Positions 1 to 7,689 are shown, numbered from the stretch's first letter. The stretch: 17,921 nt of DNA from an uncultured Granulosicoccaceae bacterium (GCA_937951695.1 CALFBL010000238.1:1-17921); one strand, 5' to 3'. The notes: generated from the sequence alone by a model not told the origin. A program made the numbers and translations.

Positions 1-423
1 GGGGCACCCTGGTGTGCGACGGTGCCAGTAACTTCAACCTGTCGGTACAACGCAATCAGCTGACGGTGGCGCTGTGTAATGATCACGCACGCCGCCGGTT
101 CAAGAAGGTGCATGAGGTGCTGGGTAAGGAGACATCCAGCCAGGGTGCCATGGCGGTGGCCAGCGAAGGGTTAAAGCGCTACAACGCGTTGTACGCGATT
201 GAGAGAAAGCTGAAAGCGCGAGAGGCTGATGCTCAGGAAACACGTCGAGTGCGTCAAGAGCAGGCACGGCCGTTGTGGGAATCATTTATCGAGTGGGCCA
301 CCCAGAAACTCACCGGTGGCGTAAGACACGCCGGCCCAGCGCCTTAACAATTTTCGACTATCACACCAATCGCTGATTCGCTACCTGTGCGGGGTAGATT
401 GTTTACCTCGCAGAGAGACCTGA
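1..423 (+). pseudogene. IS66-family transposase remnant, 5'-truncated by window edge and frameshifted
   Basis: The frame open from the left edge to the stop at 345-347 encodes the central part of an IS66-type (DDE) transposase. The region around VCDGASNFN matches the catalytic-domain stretch that carries an Asp; it is followed by the characteristic DHARRRFKKVHEVL segment (HARRKF-like in the family) and by LYAIERKLKA with RQEQARPLW. After the stop the homology appears to continue: positions 341-373 in the next frame read ALTIFDYHTNR, and positions 370-420 in the third frame read SLIRYLCGVDCLPRR. This resembles the family segment ALNYF..H...LIRYL.DGRLPISN. At least two frameshifts are therefore needed, and the C-terminal IS66 segment with the catalytic Glu is not seen. 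I infer an inactive insertion-sequence relic. The continuation in shifted frames rests on pattern memory and is less certain than the first 110 residues. Confidence 0.8.
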
Positions 424-433
424 ATTGTATGCC

Positions 434-473
434 AAAAAAAAGCGCATAGACCCAAAGGGTACTGTGCGCTTTT
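434..473 (-). terminator. Rho-independent terminator of the leftward YfaZ-like gene
   Basis: Positions 438-446 (AAAAGCGCA) pair perfectly with 465-473 (TGCGCTTTT). Inside this stem ACCC (450-453) can pair with GGGT (457-460) around an AAA loop. Read leftward, the hairpin is followed by a run of eight T (441-434). It lies about 80 bp beyond the stop of the leftward gene ending at 554. The A-rich and T-rich flanks give it partial bidirectional character, so it could also stop transcription coming from the IS remnant. Confidence 0.8.
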
Positions 474-553
474 CGCTTGATCACAACAAACCGGCTTGCG
501 GAGTCGGTCGCCAGGCACACGGGCCAGTTGGAACCGTTTGCCCTGATTGGTGA

Positions 554-1453
554 TTATCTGAACGTGTAACGAAGCCCTGCGTGGATTTCATCGTCGAGGT
601 CACGATCACCGGGGCGCAGATCAAGTCGGAAAAAACGAAAACCTACAAACACATCGAAGTTTGAACGGACGGGCAAAATCACGTCGATGTTTCCGTCGAA
701 AAGTCGTTCACCAGTACCGAAAGTGGTGACATCCGGGGCAAAGTATAAAGACGCCGCGAGTGTGAGTGGCAGTCGCCGAATGGGAAGCTGATAAGCCCCC
801 TCAACACCCAAGCCCAATGAGAATGCATCGTCATTCTCAGATCCCAGCAATATCAGATATCCCCGAGCTCCAAAAGAGAGACGAACGTTGGTTAGAAAAG
901 AGGTGTCAATGGCAAACCCTAATTGAAACGCTATGTCGCGCTCTTCAGTGAACAAAAAGCCTGCGTCGATTCGACCCTGTCCTACACCGTATTTTTCTGT
1001 GCTGCGAACGTAATTAAGCGAGAAGGCTTTGTCGCTGACATACCCGCTGGCCCGGTCGTGAATGAGTGTTGGAACTGCCTGACTTGGGGTTAGAGCCGCA
1101 CCCACGCGGCTCGCCGCATCACGCATGAACGTGCCCATGGTTGCTTCCGTTTCGGCTGCAGCTTCAGTCGCTGGGGAACCGTCAGCGTTGACTCTAACGC
1201 CGTCTGATACATCGCCAATGTCTTCGACGCCTGCGCCCAGCGTGGGGCTCTTGATTGCTGTGTCCGAGCTATCCAGAACCGCAGTATCGTTCCCATCAAA
1301 CAAATCGTCGGGATCGCCACCAGACTTTGCATTGGTTGAAAACACCATTAAAGAGGCCGTAAGAAGAGCTGTCGCAAAGCCCGTCTTGCGAATTTTTATA
1401 GTGTTTGTAACCGGAACTTCAAGGTGTGTTTTGGAGAGATCGGTGCGTTGCAT
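554..1453 (-). CDS. YfaZ-like outer-membrane beta-barrel protein
   Basis: This is a predicted 299-residue exported protein. From the ATG at 1453 the N-terminus has a long basic stretch, then a hydrophobic core (residues 25-40, GFATALLTASLMVFST) that looks like a signal peptide. Residues 45-140 are acidic and Asp/Ala/Thr-rich with no recognised fold. From about residue 141 to the end, alternating hydrophobic/polar strands separated by short turns look like a small barrel, and the end (LRYTFR) resembles an outer-membrane assembly signal. The strand pattern and ending recall the YfaZ family, whose function is unknown. The frame stays open to a TTG at 1540, but that extension only translates the 21-bp tandem repeat at 1473-1513 and has no convincing ribosome site, so I chose the ATG. 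The low-complexity segment before the barrel is longer than in ordinary YfaZ proteins. The gene stands alone and ends at a clear terminator. Family call moderate, exported status good. Confidence 0.72.
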   Translation of the reverse strand: MQRTDLSKTHLEVPVTNTIKIRKTGFATALLTASLMVFSTNAKSGGDPDDLFDGNDTAVLDSSDTAIKSPTLGAGVEDIGDVSDGVRVNADGSPATEAAAETEATMGTFMRDAASRVGAALTPSQAVPTLIHDRASGYVSDKAFSLNYVRSTEKYGVGQGRIDAGFLFTEERDIAFQLGFAIDTSFLTNVRLSFGARGYLILLGSENDDAFSLGLGVEGAYQLPIRRLPLTLAASLYFAPDVTTFGTGERLFDGNIDVILPVRSNFDVFVGFRFFRLDLRPGDRDLDDEIHAGLRYTFR

Positions 1454-1472
1454 GTGAATTAGCCATTTGTTA

Positions 1473-1513
1473 GAAACCAAACAAGGGAGATGAGAAACCA
1501 AACAAGGGAGATG
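1473..1513. repeat. 21-bp tandem direct repeat upstream of the YfaZ-like gene
   Basis: The 20-base sequence GAAACCAAACAAGGGAGATG occurs at 1473-1492 and again at 1494-1513, giving a 21-bp period (two helical turns). It lies 20-60 bp upstream of the ATG of the leftward gene. It could be a recent slippage duplication in the leader, or two copies of a binding site. Read leftward it contains CTCCCTTGTTTGG, which is not a Shine-Dalgarno sequence. Confidence 0.9.
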
Positions 1514-2354
1514 CCTATGAAACTGTGAAGCCGTTATCAACGGGTTCGACCAAGCGTGTCCGATGTCAATAATGCGATTGCGTGGAATACGCGTCTTCGC
1601 CCGAAATTATAACTATAAACGATAATTGAATGTCTCAACTGTATGGCATAAAGCCAACCCGCGAGAGAGTTGTTTACATTTGATCAGTGGCTCAGATCTC
1701 TCCGCATAGAGTGCTATGATACTGCGGTATTCTGTTGGTACATCACCGGTAAAAACGCTAACGGAGAAACACGCATCCCCAGCCGGAATGCTGAGCAAGG
1801 ACGCCTATCGCGGTGTTCGACGAGTTTCAAGCGATGATTGTTGCGAATTTGTTCACACTTACAGCCGTTTTGATTGGCAGTTGCTAACAGATAACTGAGT
1901 GTCATCATGTGAAGTGCAATTAACCCAATACACATGGCCTAATTAGTAATGAATGAACAAAGGCGAGTGCACGAAATTGGTGCCCGTGTTCGGCGATCGC
2001 AATGTAATGTGGCTCCGTGGCTCCAAGCGGCTAATATCAAACCGGAAAAGAGAAGTCGTCAAATCTTACTATGAGCCAGTCATTGATTGGGTATCCTGCG
2101 TAGTAATGCTAGTTCGTAAACAGATGTAAATTGTACAAAGGGCGCTTGTGTACAGGTCGCGATGACAAGAGACATTGCCGGTAAGTGCTGTCGTCAGAGC
2201 TACTCAAATGACGTTTTGAGATCTGCGCTGCTGCGATGGTTAGATAATCGCGTGTCGTGCCCGAGCCGATATCCACTCACAGAATGTTTTCGACTTGTTT
2301 CGAAGCGTCTGGAATGTCAACAATTAAGTCGCCGTTTGCGGCAATCACTACGTT
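1514..2354. other. Gene-poor intergenic region (about 840 bp)
   Basis: I see no supported gene here. The open frames (for example 1716-1898 and 1949-2074 on the plus strand, 1613-1935 on the minus strand) lack ribosome sites, recognisable domains and coding-like composition. For the leftward YfaZ-like gene a TATAAT-type minus-10 (reverse complement of 1606-1611) is present, without a good minus-35 at standard spacing. An 8-bp unit GTGGCTCC is tandemly doubled at 2009-2024. Around 2125-2155 several TGTA/TACA half-sites cluster. No terminator with a T-run is seen beyond the upp stop. Confidence 0.6.
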
Positions 2355-2993
2355 CTACTTCGTGCCGAATATCCTATCGCCGGCATCGCCCAAACCTGGC
2401 ACGATGTAGCCGTACTCATTCAGATGCGAGTCAAGAGCTCCTGTGTAGGTGGCAACATCTGGATGTGCTTCATTGAACGCCTTGACGCCCTCAGGGGATG
2501 CCACAAGACTCAAGAATTTGATATTCTTCGCGCCCCCATCTTTGAGTCGCTGCACAGCAGCGATGGCAGAATTTGCTGTGGCGAGCATCGGGTCTACGAC
2601 GATTGTCAATCGATCGCCGATGTCCTGAGGGACTTTGTAGTAGTACTCAACGGCCACCAACGTGTCTGGATCGCGGTACAGGCCGATATGCCCCACGCGG
2701 GCTGATGGCATCAAGTCAAGCATGCCATCCAATAGCCCGTTGCCAGCTCGCAGGATAGATACAAAGCAGATTTTCTTCCCTTTCAGAATCGGTGCTTCCA
2801 TGGGAGCTACCGGTGTTTCGATGTGGCGGGTGGTCAACGGAAGATCGCGGGTGATTTCGTAACAGAGCAGCAGCGAAATTTCACGAATCAAATTTCGAAA
2901 ATGCGCCACCGGTGTGTCTTTGTTGCGCAGGTGCGTCATCTTGTGTTGCACTAAAGGATGATCGACAACGGTAATATTGAGTGCGTCTGGCAT
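2355..2993 (-). CDS. upp: Uracil phosphoribosyltransferase
   Basis: This cytoplasmic pyrimidine-salvage enzyme makes UMP and pyrophosphate from uracil and PRPP. At 212 residues it has the usual length. Landmarks are RNKDTPVAHFRNLIREI (23-39), the SILRAGNGLLDG segment (79-90), EYYYKVP (116-122), the PRPP-binding loop VVDPMLATANSA (132-143) and the uracil-binding C-terminus YIVPGLGDAGDRIFGTK (196-212). The PRPP loop reads ATANSA where the E. coli type has ATGGSA, so a loop glycine is replaced; the rest of the site is intact. The ATG at 2993 has an AGGA (reverse complement of 3000-3003) six bases upstream, which supports the start. It is transcribed alone, divergently from the GST gene. A TATACT-type minus-10 candidate lies at 3026-3031 on the minus strand. 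Identification is secure. Confidence 0.97.
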   Translation of the reverse strand: MPDALNITVVDHPLVQHKMTHLRNKDTPVAHFRNLIREISLLLCYEITRDLPLTTRHIETPVAPMEAPILKGKKICFVSILRAGNGLLDGMLDLMPSARVGHIGLYRDPDTLVAVEYYYKVPQDIGDRLTIVVDPMLATANSAIAAVQRLKDGGAKNIKFLSLVASPEGVKAFNEAHPDVATYTGALDSHLNEYGYIVPGLGDAGDRIFGTK

Positions 2994-3046
2994 CGACGGT
3001 CCTGTGGTTTATAGAGAATAGACTGAGTATACCCACACCGGAGAGT

Positions 3047-3075
3047 GCTGAGTTTTTGATTCTAGAGCTGAGTTT
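3047..3075. repeat. Paired 9-bp direct repeats in the upp/GST divergent region
   Basis: GCTGAGTTT occurs at 3047-3055 and 3067-3075, exactly 20 bp apart, and a related CTGAGT lies at 3023-3028 by the upp minus-10 candidate. Same-face spacing in a divergent intergenic region suits an operator, but chance is not excluded. Confidence 0.35.
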
Positions 3076-3141
3076 GAACACCGCAGGCGTATGATAGAAA
3101 TTGTCGGACGGGGATTTCCGTTGCCAGCGCCGCGATCTATC

Positions 3142-3786
3142 ATGATTACTGTATGGGGCCGTCAATCATCTTCTAATGTTCAAGCGGTGATGTGGTGTAT
3201 CGGGGAGCTTGATCTCTCCCACCAGCGCATTGATGCGGGCTTCACCTATGGTGTGGTCGATAGGCCAAACTATTTGGCGATGAACCCCAATGGCACCATA
3301 CCCACGATTCAAGATGGTACCCATGCCCCGCTTTGGGAGAGCGGCGCCATTCTGCGATACCTTGCCAGCCAATACGCGGATGAAATTTTCTGGCCGCTGG
3401 ATCCGAGCCAACGGGCGGGTGTGGATCAATGGGCTGAATGGGCGAAGGTTAATATTGCGCTGAAGTTTACGTCGCCGATTTTCTGGAAAGTGGTTCGTAC
3501 CCCGAAGCAGCGGCAAGATCCACGATCAATTCGTAAAGCGGTGCTGGATTTTGAATCCTCATTGCGTATCGCCGAATACAGACTGGAAAAGTACCCCTAT
3601 CTCGCCGGCCGCGATTTCACACTTGCTGATATTCAATTCGCACATATCTTATATCGTTACTACGATATCGACATCGAGCGTTGTACGCTACCGGCAGTCG
3701 CCGAGTACTACCAAACAATTTCACAACGCAGCGCGTATGCTACTCACGTCGCCATCTCATATGACGAACTGGTTGCAAGCTTTTGA
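3142..3786 (+). CDS. Glutathione S-transferase family protein
   Basis: This is a soluble 214-residue GST-fold protein, expected to conjugate glutathione to electrophiles or use it as a cofactor. The N-terminal thioredoxin-like domain (1-80) starts MITVWGRQSSSNVQ, with serines at 9-11 in the position of the catalytic Ser of theta/beta-like bacterial GSTs. NPNGTIPTI (48-56) carries the cis-proline and ESGAILRYL (66-74) the glutathione gamma-Glu site. The helical C-terminal domain (about 88-210) contains FTLADIQFAHILYR (159-172) with the conserved Asp of the helix-6 N-cap. I chose the ATG at 3142 because GSTs start this way; the frame is open to an ATG at 3091, but those 17 residues do not belong to the fold. 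The stop overlaps or nearly touches the MFS gene, so the two are probably cotranscribed. The substrate cannot be told. Confidence 0.9.
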   Translation: MITVWGRQSSSNVQAVMWCIGELDLSHQRIDAGFTYGVVDRPNYLAMNPNGTIPTIQDGTHAPLWESGAILRYLASQYADEIFWPLDPSQRAGVDQWAEWAKVNIALKFTSPIFWKVVRTPKQRQDPRSIRKAVLDFESSLRIAEYRLEKYPYLAGRDFTLADIQFAHILYRYYDIDIERCTLPAVAEYYQTISQRSAYATHVAISYDELVASF

Positions 3787-3794
3787 ACGCGTCA

Positions 3795-5012
3795 ATGGAG
3801 CACAACGTCGGGGTGTTCTCGCGCTACAAAGCTACCAACAGTGTGTTGCCTTACTTGCCTGTGTTCTTTCTCTATTTTTTGCAAAAAGTGTCGTTAGGTG
3901 AAGCCGTGCTGCTGGGTTCGGTGTATTACTTTTCCGTGTTTATTCTGGAAGTGCCAACAGGCTATTATTCGGATCGATTTGGCCGGCGATTAACCTTAAT
4001 CCTTGCGTCTGTGATGAAGGTGTTAGCTTGTGTGGCTTTCATTGTGGCGGATTCCTTCAATGTGTTGGTGGTAGCGCAACTGTTGTTTGCTAGCAGCATC
4101 GCGTTTCAATCTGGCAGTGATAGCGCGTTACTGTATGATTCGCTTCGAGCGCTGAAACGTGAAGACGAATACAGTGAGCGTGAGAGCAACGCTCAAAAAT
4201 GGTCCATGACCGCTTTAGCACTCTCTTGTCTAGTCGGCGGTGCGCTGGGGGTGATTGATTTGCGTCTGCCATATGTCGTCGCCCTGGCCGCTGCGATTTA
4301 CGCGGTGGTGCAATGTTTTAGCTTTGTTGAGCCATCGATTGCTGGAGACGAACAAGCTGCTGCGTTCTGGAAGCAATTGAAGTCGGCCAGTGGTTACTTT
4401 TTTCATCCGTTGTTGGCTTGGGTGCTGGGCTTTTATATGGTTGGCTACTCGCTGGAACATATCCCCTACGAATTTTATCAACCCTACATAAAACTCATCG
4501 GTGACGAAGGGGTTGCAAGCTGGCTATCGGCCAGTTCAACACCGTTTGTATCGGGTCTTGTTATCAGTATATCGATGTTGGGTGGGGCCGTAGGGGCGAG
4601 CGTCAGTCAACGACTGGTGAATCGCGTGGGTTTACGCTCTTTGCTTTTGACAAGTATCGTAGTTCAGGTGCTTATTGTGGCTGGGCTGTCGTTGGTGTTG
4701 CATCCGATCATGCTAGTACTGGTCATGTTCCGTAATTTCTCGATGTCTATGGCGCATGGCCCCATGCTAGGTGCTATTGCGCCTCACGTGTCCAGCGTGC
4801 AAAGAGCCACATTCCTCTCGATGCTGAGTTTGTGCGGGCGTGCCACATTGGCACTCTGCCTGTCTTTGTTATCGGAATTTGTCGTCGGTGTTGAGGCTTT
4901 GAACTGGGAGGCACTGTCTCAGTTATTACTGATATCGGCGGTTGTGGGTACCAGTGCTTTTGTGTTGCTTTATTTCTGGTCGTATCGTATTTGTAAAGAG
5001 TTCGTCAGGTAA
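3795..5012 (+). CDS. MFS family transporter
   Basis: This inner-membrane secondary transporter of 405 residues has 11-12 hydrophobic segments. The first loop carries major-facilitator motif A (GYYSDRFGRR, residues 56-65), preceded by the amphipathic-to-TM2 segment VFILEVPT. FQSGSDSALLYDSLRAL in the TM4 region is typical of a drug/metabolite-exporter-like MFS branch. The sequence before TM1 is short and there is no signal peptide. The frame is also open from a TTG at 3783 that overlaps the GST stop (TTGA). I prefer the ATG at 3795, since neither has a good ribosome site, and translation probably depends on coupling to the upstream gene. With the GST it looks like a two-gene detoxification or export unit. 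The substrate is unknown. Confidence 0.88.
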   Translation: MEHNVGVFSRYKATNSVLPYLPVFFLYFLQKVSLGEAVLLGSVYYFSVFILEVPTGYYSDRFGRRLTLILASVMKVLACVAFIVADSFNVLVVAQLLFASSIAFQSGSDSALLYDSLRALKREDEYSERESNAQKWSMTALALSCLVGGALGVIDLRLPYVVALAAAIYAVVQCFSFVEPSIAGDEQAAAFWKQLKSASGYFFHPLLAWVLGFYMVGYSLEHIPYEFYQPYIKLIGDEGVASWLSASSTPFVSGLVISISMLGGAVGASVSQRLVNRVGLRSLLLTSIVVQVLIVAGLSLVLHPIMLVLVMFRNFSMSMAHGPMLGAIAPHVSSVQRATFLSMLSLCGRATLALCLSLLSEFVVGVEALNWEALSQLLLISAVVGTSAFVLLYFWSYRICKEFVR

Positions 5013-5290
5013 GAGATTTTTGTGAATATAAGGAGGAGTGATAGGGGGCGCTCGGTCAGTAAGCGCACTGTGGGTCATGGCAGATCAACTGCGATAGAAC
5101 TACTTAAGTTTTGTTACGGTGCTCCTCACATTCATACATCTCATATCGTTCGGTTGGCGGTGCTCGTGGCCATAGGGTTCTCGGCGGTAAATTCCCGGGT
5201 CGTGATGTTTCTAATTCCCTTGTTGCGCTCTACTCGAAACTGTTGCTGATCCCTCGGGCGTTGATTGACCCGGCGTCTGCAGCTGGATGA
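5013..5290. other. Intergenic region between convergent genes, with an orphan ribosome-binding sequence
   Basis: The rightward MFS gene and the leftward membrane-protein gene end here. A textbook AAGGAGG stands at 5030-5036, but no start codon lies at a usable distance: the only nearby one, GTG at 5038, starts a 20-codon frame. A frame from a GTG at 5022 (75 codons) contains the AAGGAGG rather than following it and resembles nothing I know. The stretch may be a decayed gene. No T-run terminator is evident. Confidence 0.4.
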
Positions 5291-6559
5291 TTATTGCGTT
5301 TCATTTCCATCAATTCGGCGATCGTTCTCCTTAAGAAGATCAAATTCCGTGTAGGCAGAATAATTTTTGGCGGCGAGGATGGATAAGGTGGTCCAGGTAA
5401 CAATAACCGCCACTAGCGAATATTGAGCAGCGAAAAATCGCGTCCACGCGACCGGAAACAGCAGAAAATGCGTGATCAAATAGACGACACAAGAGATCAA
5501 TGAAAACAGCACATCACCGTGCAACGTCGTAATGCGAAAGTTGATTGGATCGACAAAGTATTTCGCTGAATACAGTACGATTCCTATCACCGCCAGCATA
5601 AAGAAAACGAAGCCGATAGGGGTATAGGAAAATGACATCATGCCTTCGAGTAGATAACTCGCATAGGCCTGGGCAGAAATGTCGAACACAAACTCATTTG
5701 GATGAGTCGGTTTATCGCCGTAGTTGTAGCCGATCAACGACGACCACGGGTCAGGCTCAATGATGAATGTGTTTAGGAACCAATAGGCGGCTAATGTTGC
5801 GACGCCACTGATAGCAGATGCGATGCGCGAACATCGCCCGAAGAAGAAAAAATATGCCTGAAACAGAGCGATTAACAATATCAAGTCGGTTCTGACGAAA
5901 ATCACAAAAGGAAGCAGAAGCAGAAGAATGTAGACCCGATTTTGAAACAGCAGGTAGTACAGTACGATGCTCACGAGTGTCGCAAACGAATCGGGTGTGG
6001 CCAGCCGGGCAACATCGAGTAAGCCGCAAGACAAGACCGCAAACGGCAAAACGATGTAGAGACCAATCGGTACTTTTACTGGAATGAGCCGGGTTAGCAG
6101 CAACATGGACATAACCGAGCAGAATACGGAGAAAACATAGCTCGCCATGACAGGTTCAAATCCGGTATAGATCAATGCGGCGATAATGTGGGTGTAAATT
6201 ACTCGAGAATCGTAGAAGAATGCGATGGTCTGGCGGAATGCTTCAGGGTCTTGCGACAAAACAACGCGGCTAGGCGAGTTAGTCAGCTTTTCCATGGCGT
6301 AACTGGGCAGGGAGTTATTCAGTACTTGGTACACGTTCGTCTGCAGTTGCTCGATCGGCTGCGGGCTCACGATTTGCATCGCGTTGGCAATGTAGGGAAT
6401 TAGATCCCATTCGTAGTTTGGCGCTGACAACACCAGCGTTGAAAAGAGCCCGATAAAGATCAACAACCACAACCCGATCACCGATCGTCGGTTCGCCAGC
6501 ACCCCGCGTACAATTTTCATCATAAGTGCGTCCGTATTGGAAGATTGGGCAAGGCTCAA
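5291..6559 (-). CDS. Multi-pass membrane protein, GT-C glycosyltransferase-like
   Basis: This 422-residue inner-membrane protein has about 9-10 hydrophobic spans (roughly 27-46, 121-139, 141-158, 164-182, 190-206, 208-222, 224-240, 248-266, 315-333, 350-398). After the first span comes a long non-membrane loop (47-118) that starts YEWDLIPYIANA, with acidic residues right after TM1. GT-C glycosyltransferases keep their catalytic Asp/Glu in that first outer loop. ATPDSFATL (187-195) and VRTDLILLI (222-230) also recall loop motifs of such enzymes. No exact family is recognised; an O-antigen or polyprenol-linked sugar transferase, or a plain hypothetical protein, are both possible. The TTG start is chosen because AAGGAA lies at the right distance upstream; the next in-frame start is the ATG at 6523. 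The gene follows the acyltransferase gene after 119 bp on the same strand, so the two may form an operon. Confidence 0.7.
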   Translation of the reverse strand: MSLAQSSNTDALMMKIVRGVLANRRSVIGLWLLIFIGLFSTLVLSAPNYEWDLIPYIANAMQIVSPQPIEQLQTNVYQVLNNSLPSYAMEKLTNSPSRVVLSQDPEAFRQTIAFFYDSRVIYTHIIAALIYTGFEPVMASYVFSVFCSVMSMLLLTRLIPVKVPIGLYIVLPFAVLSCGLLDVARLATPDSFATLVSIVLYYLLFQNRVYILLLLLPFVIFVRTDLILLIALFQAYFFFFGRCSRIASAISGVATLAAYWFLNTFIIEPDPWSSLIGYNYGDKPTHPNEFVFDISAQAYASYLLEGMMSFSYTPIGFVFFMLAVIGIVLYSAKYFVDPINFRITTLHGDVLFSLISCVVYLITHFLLFPVAWTRFFAAQYSLVAVIVTWTTLSILAAKNYSAYTEFDLLKENDRRIDGNETQ

Positions 6560-6564
6560 GGTCG

Positions 6565-6570
6565 TTCCTT
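6565..6570 (-). promoter_or_regulatory. Ribosome-binding site supporting a TTG start
   Basis: Read leftward the sequence is AAGGAA, five bases before the TTG at 6559-6557. It is the only good purine-rich site nearby; the alternative ATG codons at 6523 and 6520 have none. It therefore argues for initiation at the rare TTG. Confidence 0.55.
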
Positions 6571-6678
6571 AAGTCGATCGTTTGTGTTGCATCCTTTGCG
6601 TATCATGGGCGACCACCAGATAAAATGGTAGACAGGGAATGGTAAAGCAAGTTCTGAGCCCGAACTAACTAACTGATA

Positions 6679-7689
6679 TCATTGATCGCGTGTCTCCCGG
6701 TAGTGGGGGGTTGGGGAAAAGCGCTGATTCAGCCACTGTCGAACTGGGTTTTCCAAAAAGTAAAAGGAAGCGGCGCCAAAACTGATGGAGAGAATGAAAC
6801 CGGAGATGACACCGCCAGGTATGGCGTAGTAGAGCTTGTAGAAGATCTGTTGCCAGAGATAGATTGAATACGAAAGAACACCGATCCAGCGCAGCGGTGG
6901 TTGCGAGAGTAACTTCTGTACGACTGGTGCTGATTCGGTCAGATGATTCACGGAAACGCCGAGCAGGACCGGGCAAAGCAGGTAGGTCATCCACAGAGGT
7001 GCCGAATCGAGATAGCAGAAAAACGCGAGCAGCACTAAAATTGCCGGCATATGGGGAGGAAGTGTGATTCCGTGTTCTTTTTTTATGAGATTGTAAGCGG
7101 CTGAGAACGCGATAAATCCGATGGTGCTCTCGGTTCGGATCAGGGAATATTTAAATTCCAGCGCGTCCATCGTGAGGTTGTTGTAGACATTCACTGCAAT
7201 GGATACAGCGAAGATTCCCAGTAACACCCAAGCTACTTTCCTGCTGGCGATAAGCAGCACACTTAGCAAGCTCATGAGAATGTAGCTGTGCTCTTCGACG
7301 CTGAGTGACCATAGATGGCCGGTTGGAACCGGGGAGGTAAAGTAGACGGGTTCTACTGGGTAGTAGGTGCGAATAAAAAACAACGAAGCGATGAGTTCTT
7401 TAACGCTGAAGTCGTATTTAAGCAGCATACTGAGAATGCCGGCGGCGATCAGAAACACCACCAGTGCGGGGATGACACGGCTGAACCTGCGAACGTAGAA
7501 ATCGGTCAGATTCATACGTTTAATAAACAGAATGTTGCTCATCAGCATACCGGAGAGAACGAAAAACACGTCCACACCCATTCGCTCTTCCCAGACCCAT
7601 CCAGAGAAAGTAAAATGACCCACCAGTACGAGCAAAATGGCAAGCCCACGCCACCCGTCCCATACGTCGATCCTGTTTCCAGCTGACAT
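6679..7689 (-). CDS. Acyltransferase 3 (OafA-type) membrane protein
   Basis: This integral inner-membrane acyltransferase of 336 residues transfers an acyl group, often acetyl, to a sugar of a surface glycan or lipid. Family marks are RIDVWDGWRGLAILLVLVGHF (residues 6-26) with the TM1 His25, GVDVFFVLSGMLMS (38-51), the cytoplasmic FYVRRFSRVIPAL (64-76), HLWSLSVEEHSYIL (125-138; the family usually has SVEEQFY, so Q is H here), LSYSIYLWQQ (272-281) and the closing FYFLENPVRQWL (309-320). About ten membrane spans are visible and there is no C-terminal SGNH domain. The frame opens at a GTG (7749), but the ATG at 7689 places the start just before the conserved N-terminus. A TATACT minus-10-like element lies about 30 bp upstream. 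It is followed on the same strand by the GT-C-like gene, suggesting a joint role in envelope glycan modification. Confidence 0.9.
   Translation of the reverse strand: MSAGNRIDVWDGWRGLAILLVLVGHFTFSGWVWEERMGVDVFFVLSGMLMSNILFIKRMNLTDFYVRRFSRVIPALVVFLIAAGILSMLLKYDFSVKELIASLFFIRTYYPVEPVYFTSPVPTGHLWSLSVEEHSYILMSLLSVLLIASRKVAWVLLGIFAVSIAVNVYNNLTMDALEFKYSLIRTESTIGFIAFSAAYNLIKKEHGITLPPHMPAILVLLAFFCYLDSAPLWMTYLLCPVLLGVSVNHLTESAPVVQKLLSQPPLRWIGVLSYSIYLWQQIFYKLYYAIPGGVISGFILSISFGAASFYFLENPVRQWLNQRFSPTPHYRETRDQ

Noticed and set aside
312..334. GTAAGACACGCCGG as an IS66-type terminal end
   Set aside because: IS66 ends start with GTAA, but the orientation would be wrong for this transposase and the bases are explained by transposase coding (GVRHAG).
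1949..2074. 41-codon plus-strand frame starting MNEQRRVHEIG
   Set aside because: Arg-rich and short, without a ribosome site or family resemblance; not enough for a gene.
2162..2476. 104-codon plus-strand frame across the upp 3' end
   Set aside because: Its second half is antisense to upp, it has no ribosome site, and its Arg/Ser-rich product resembles nothing.
5022..5249. 75-codon frame starting GTG after the MFS gene
   Set aside because: The strong AAGGAGG lies inside it rather than before it, and the product shows no recognisable feature.
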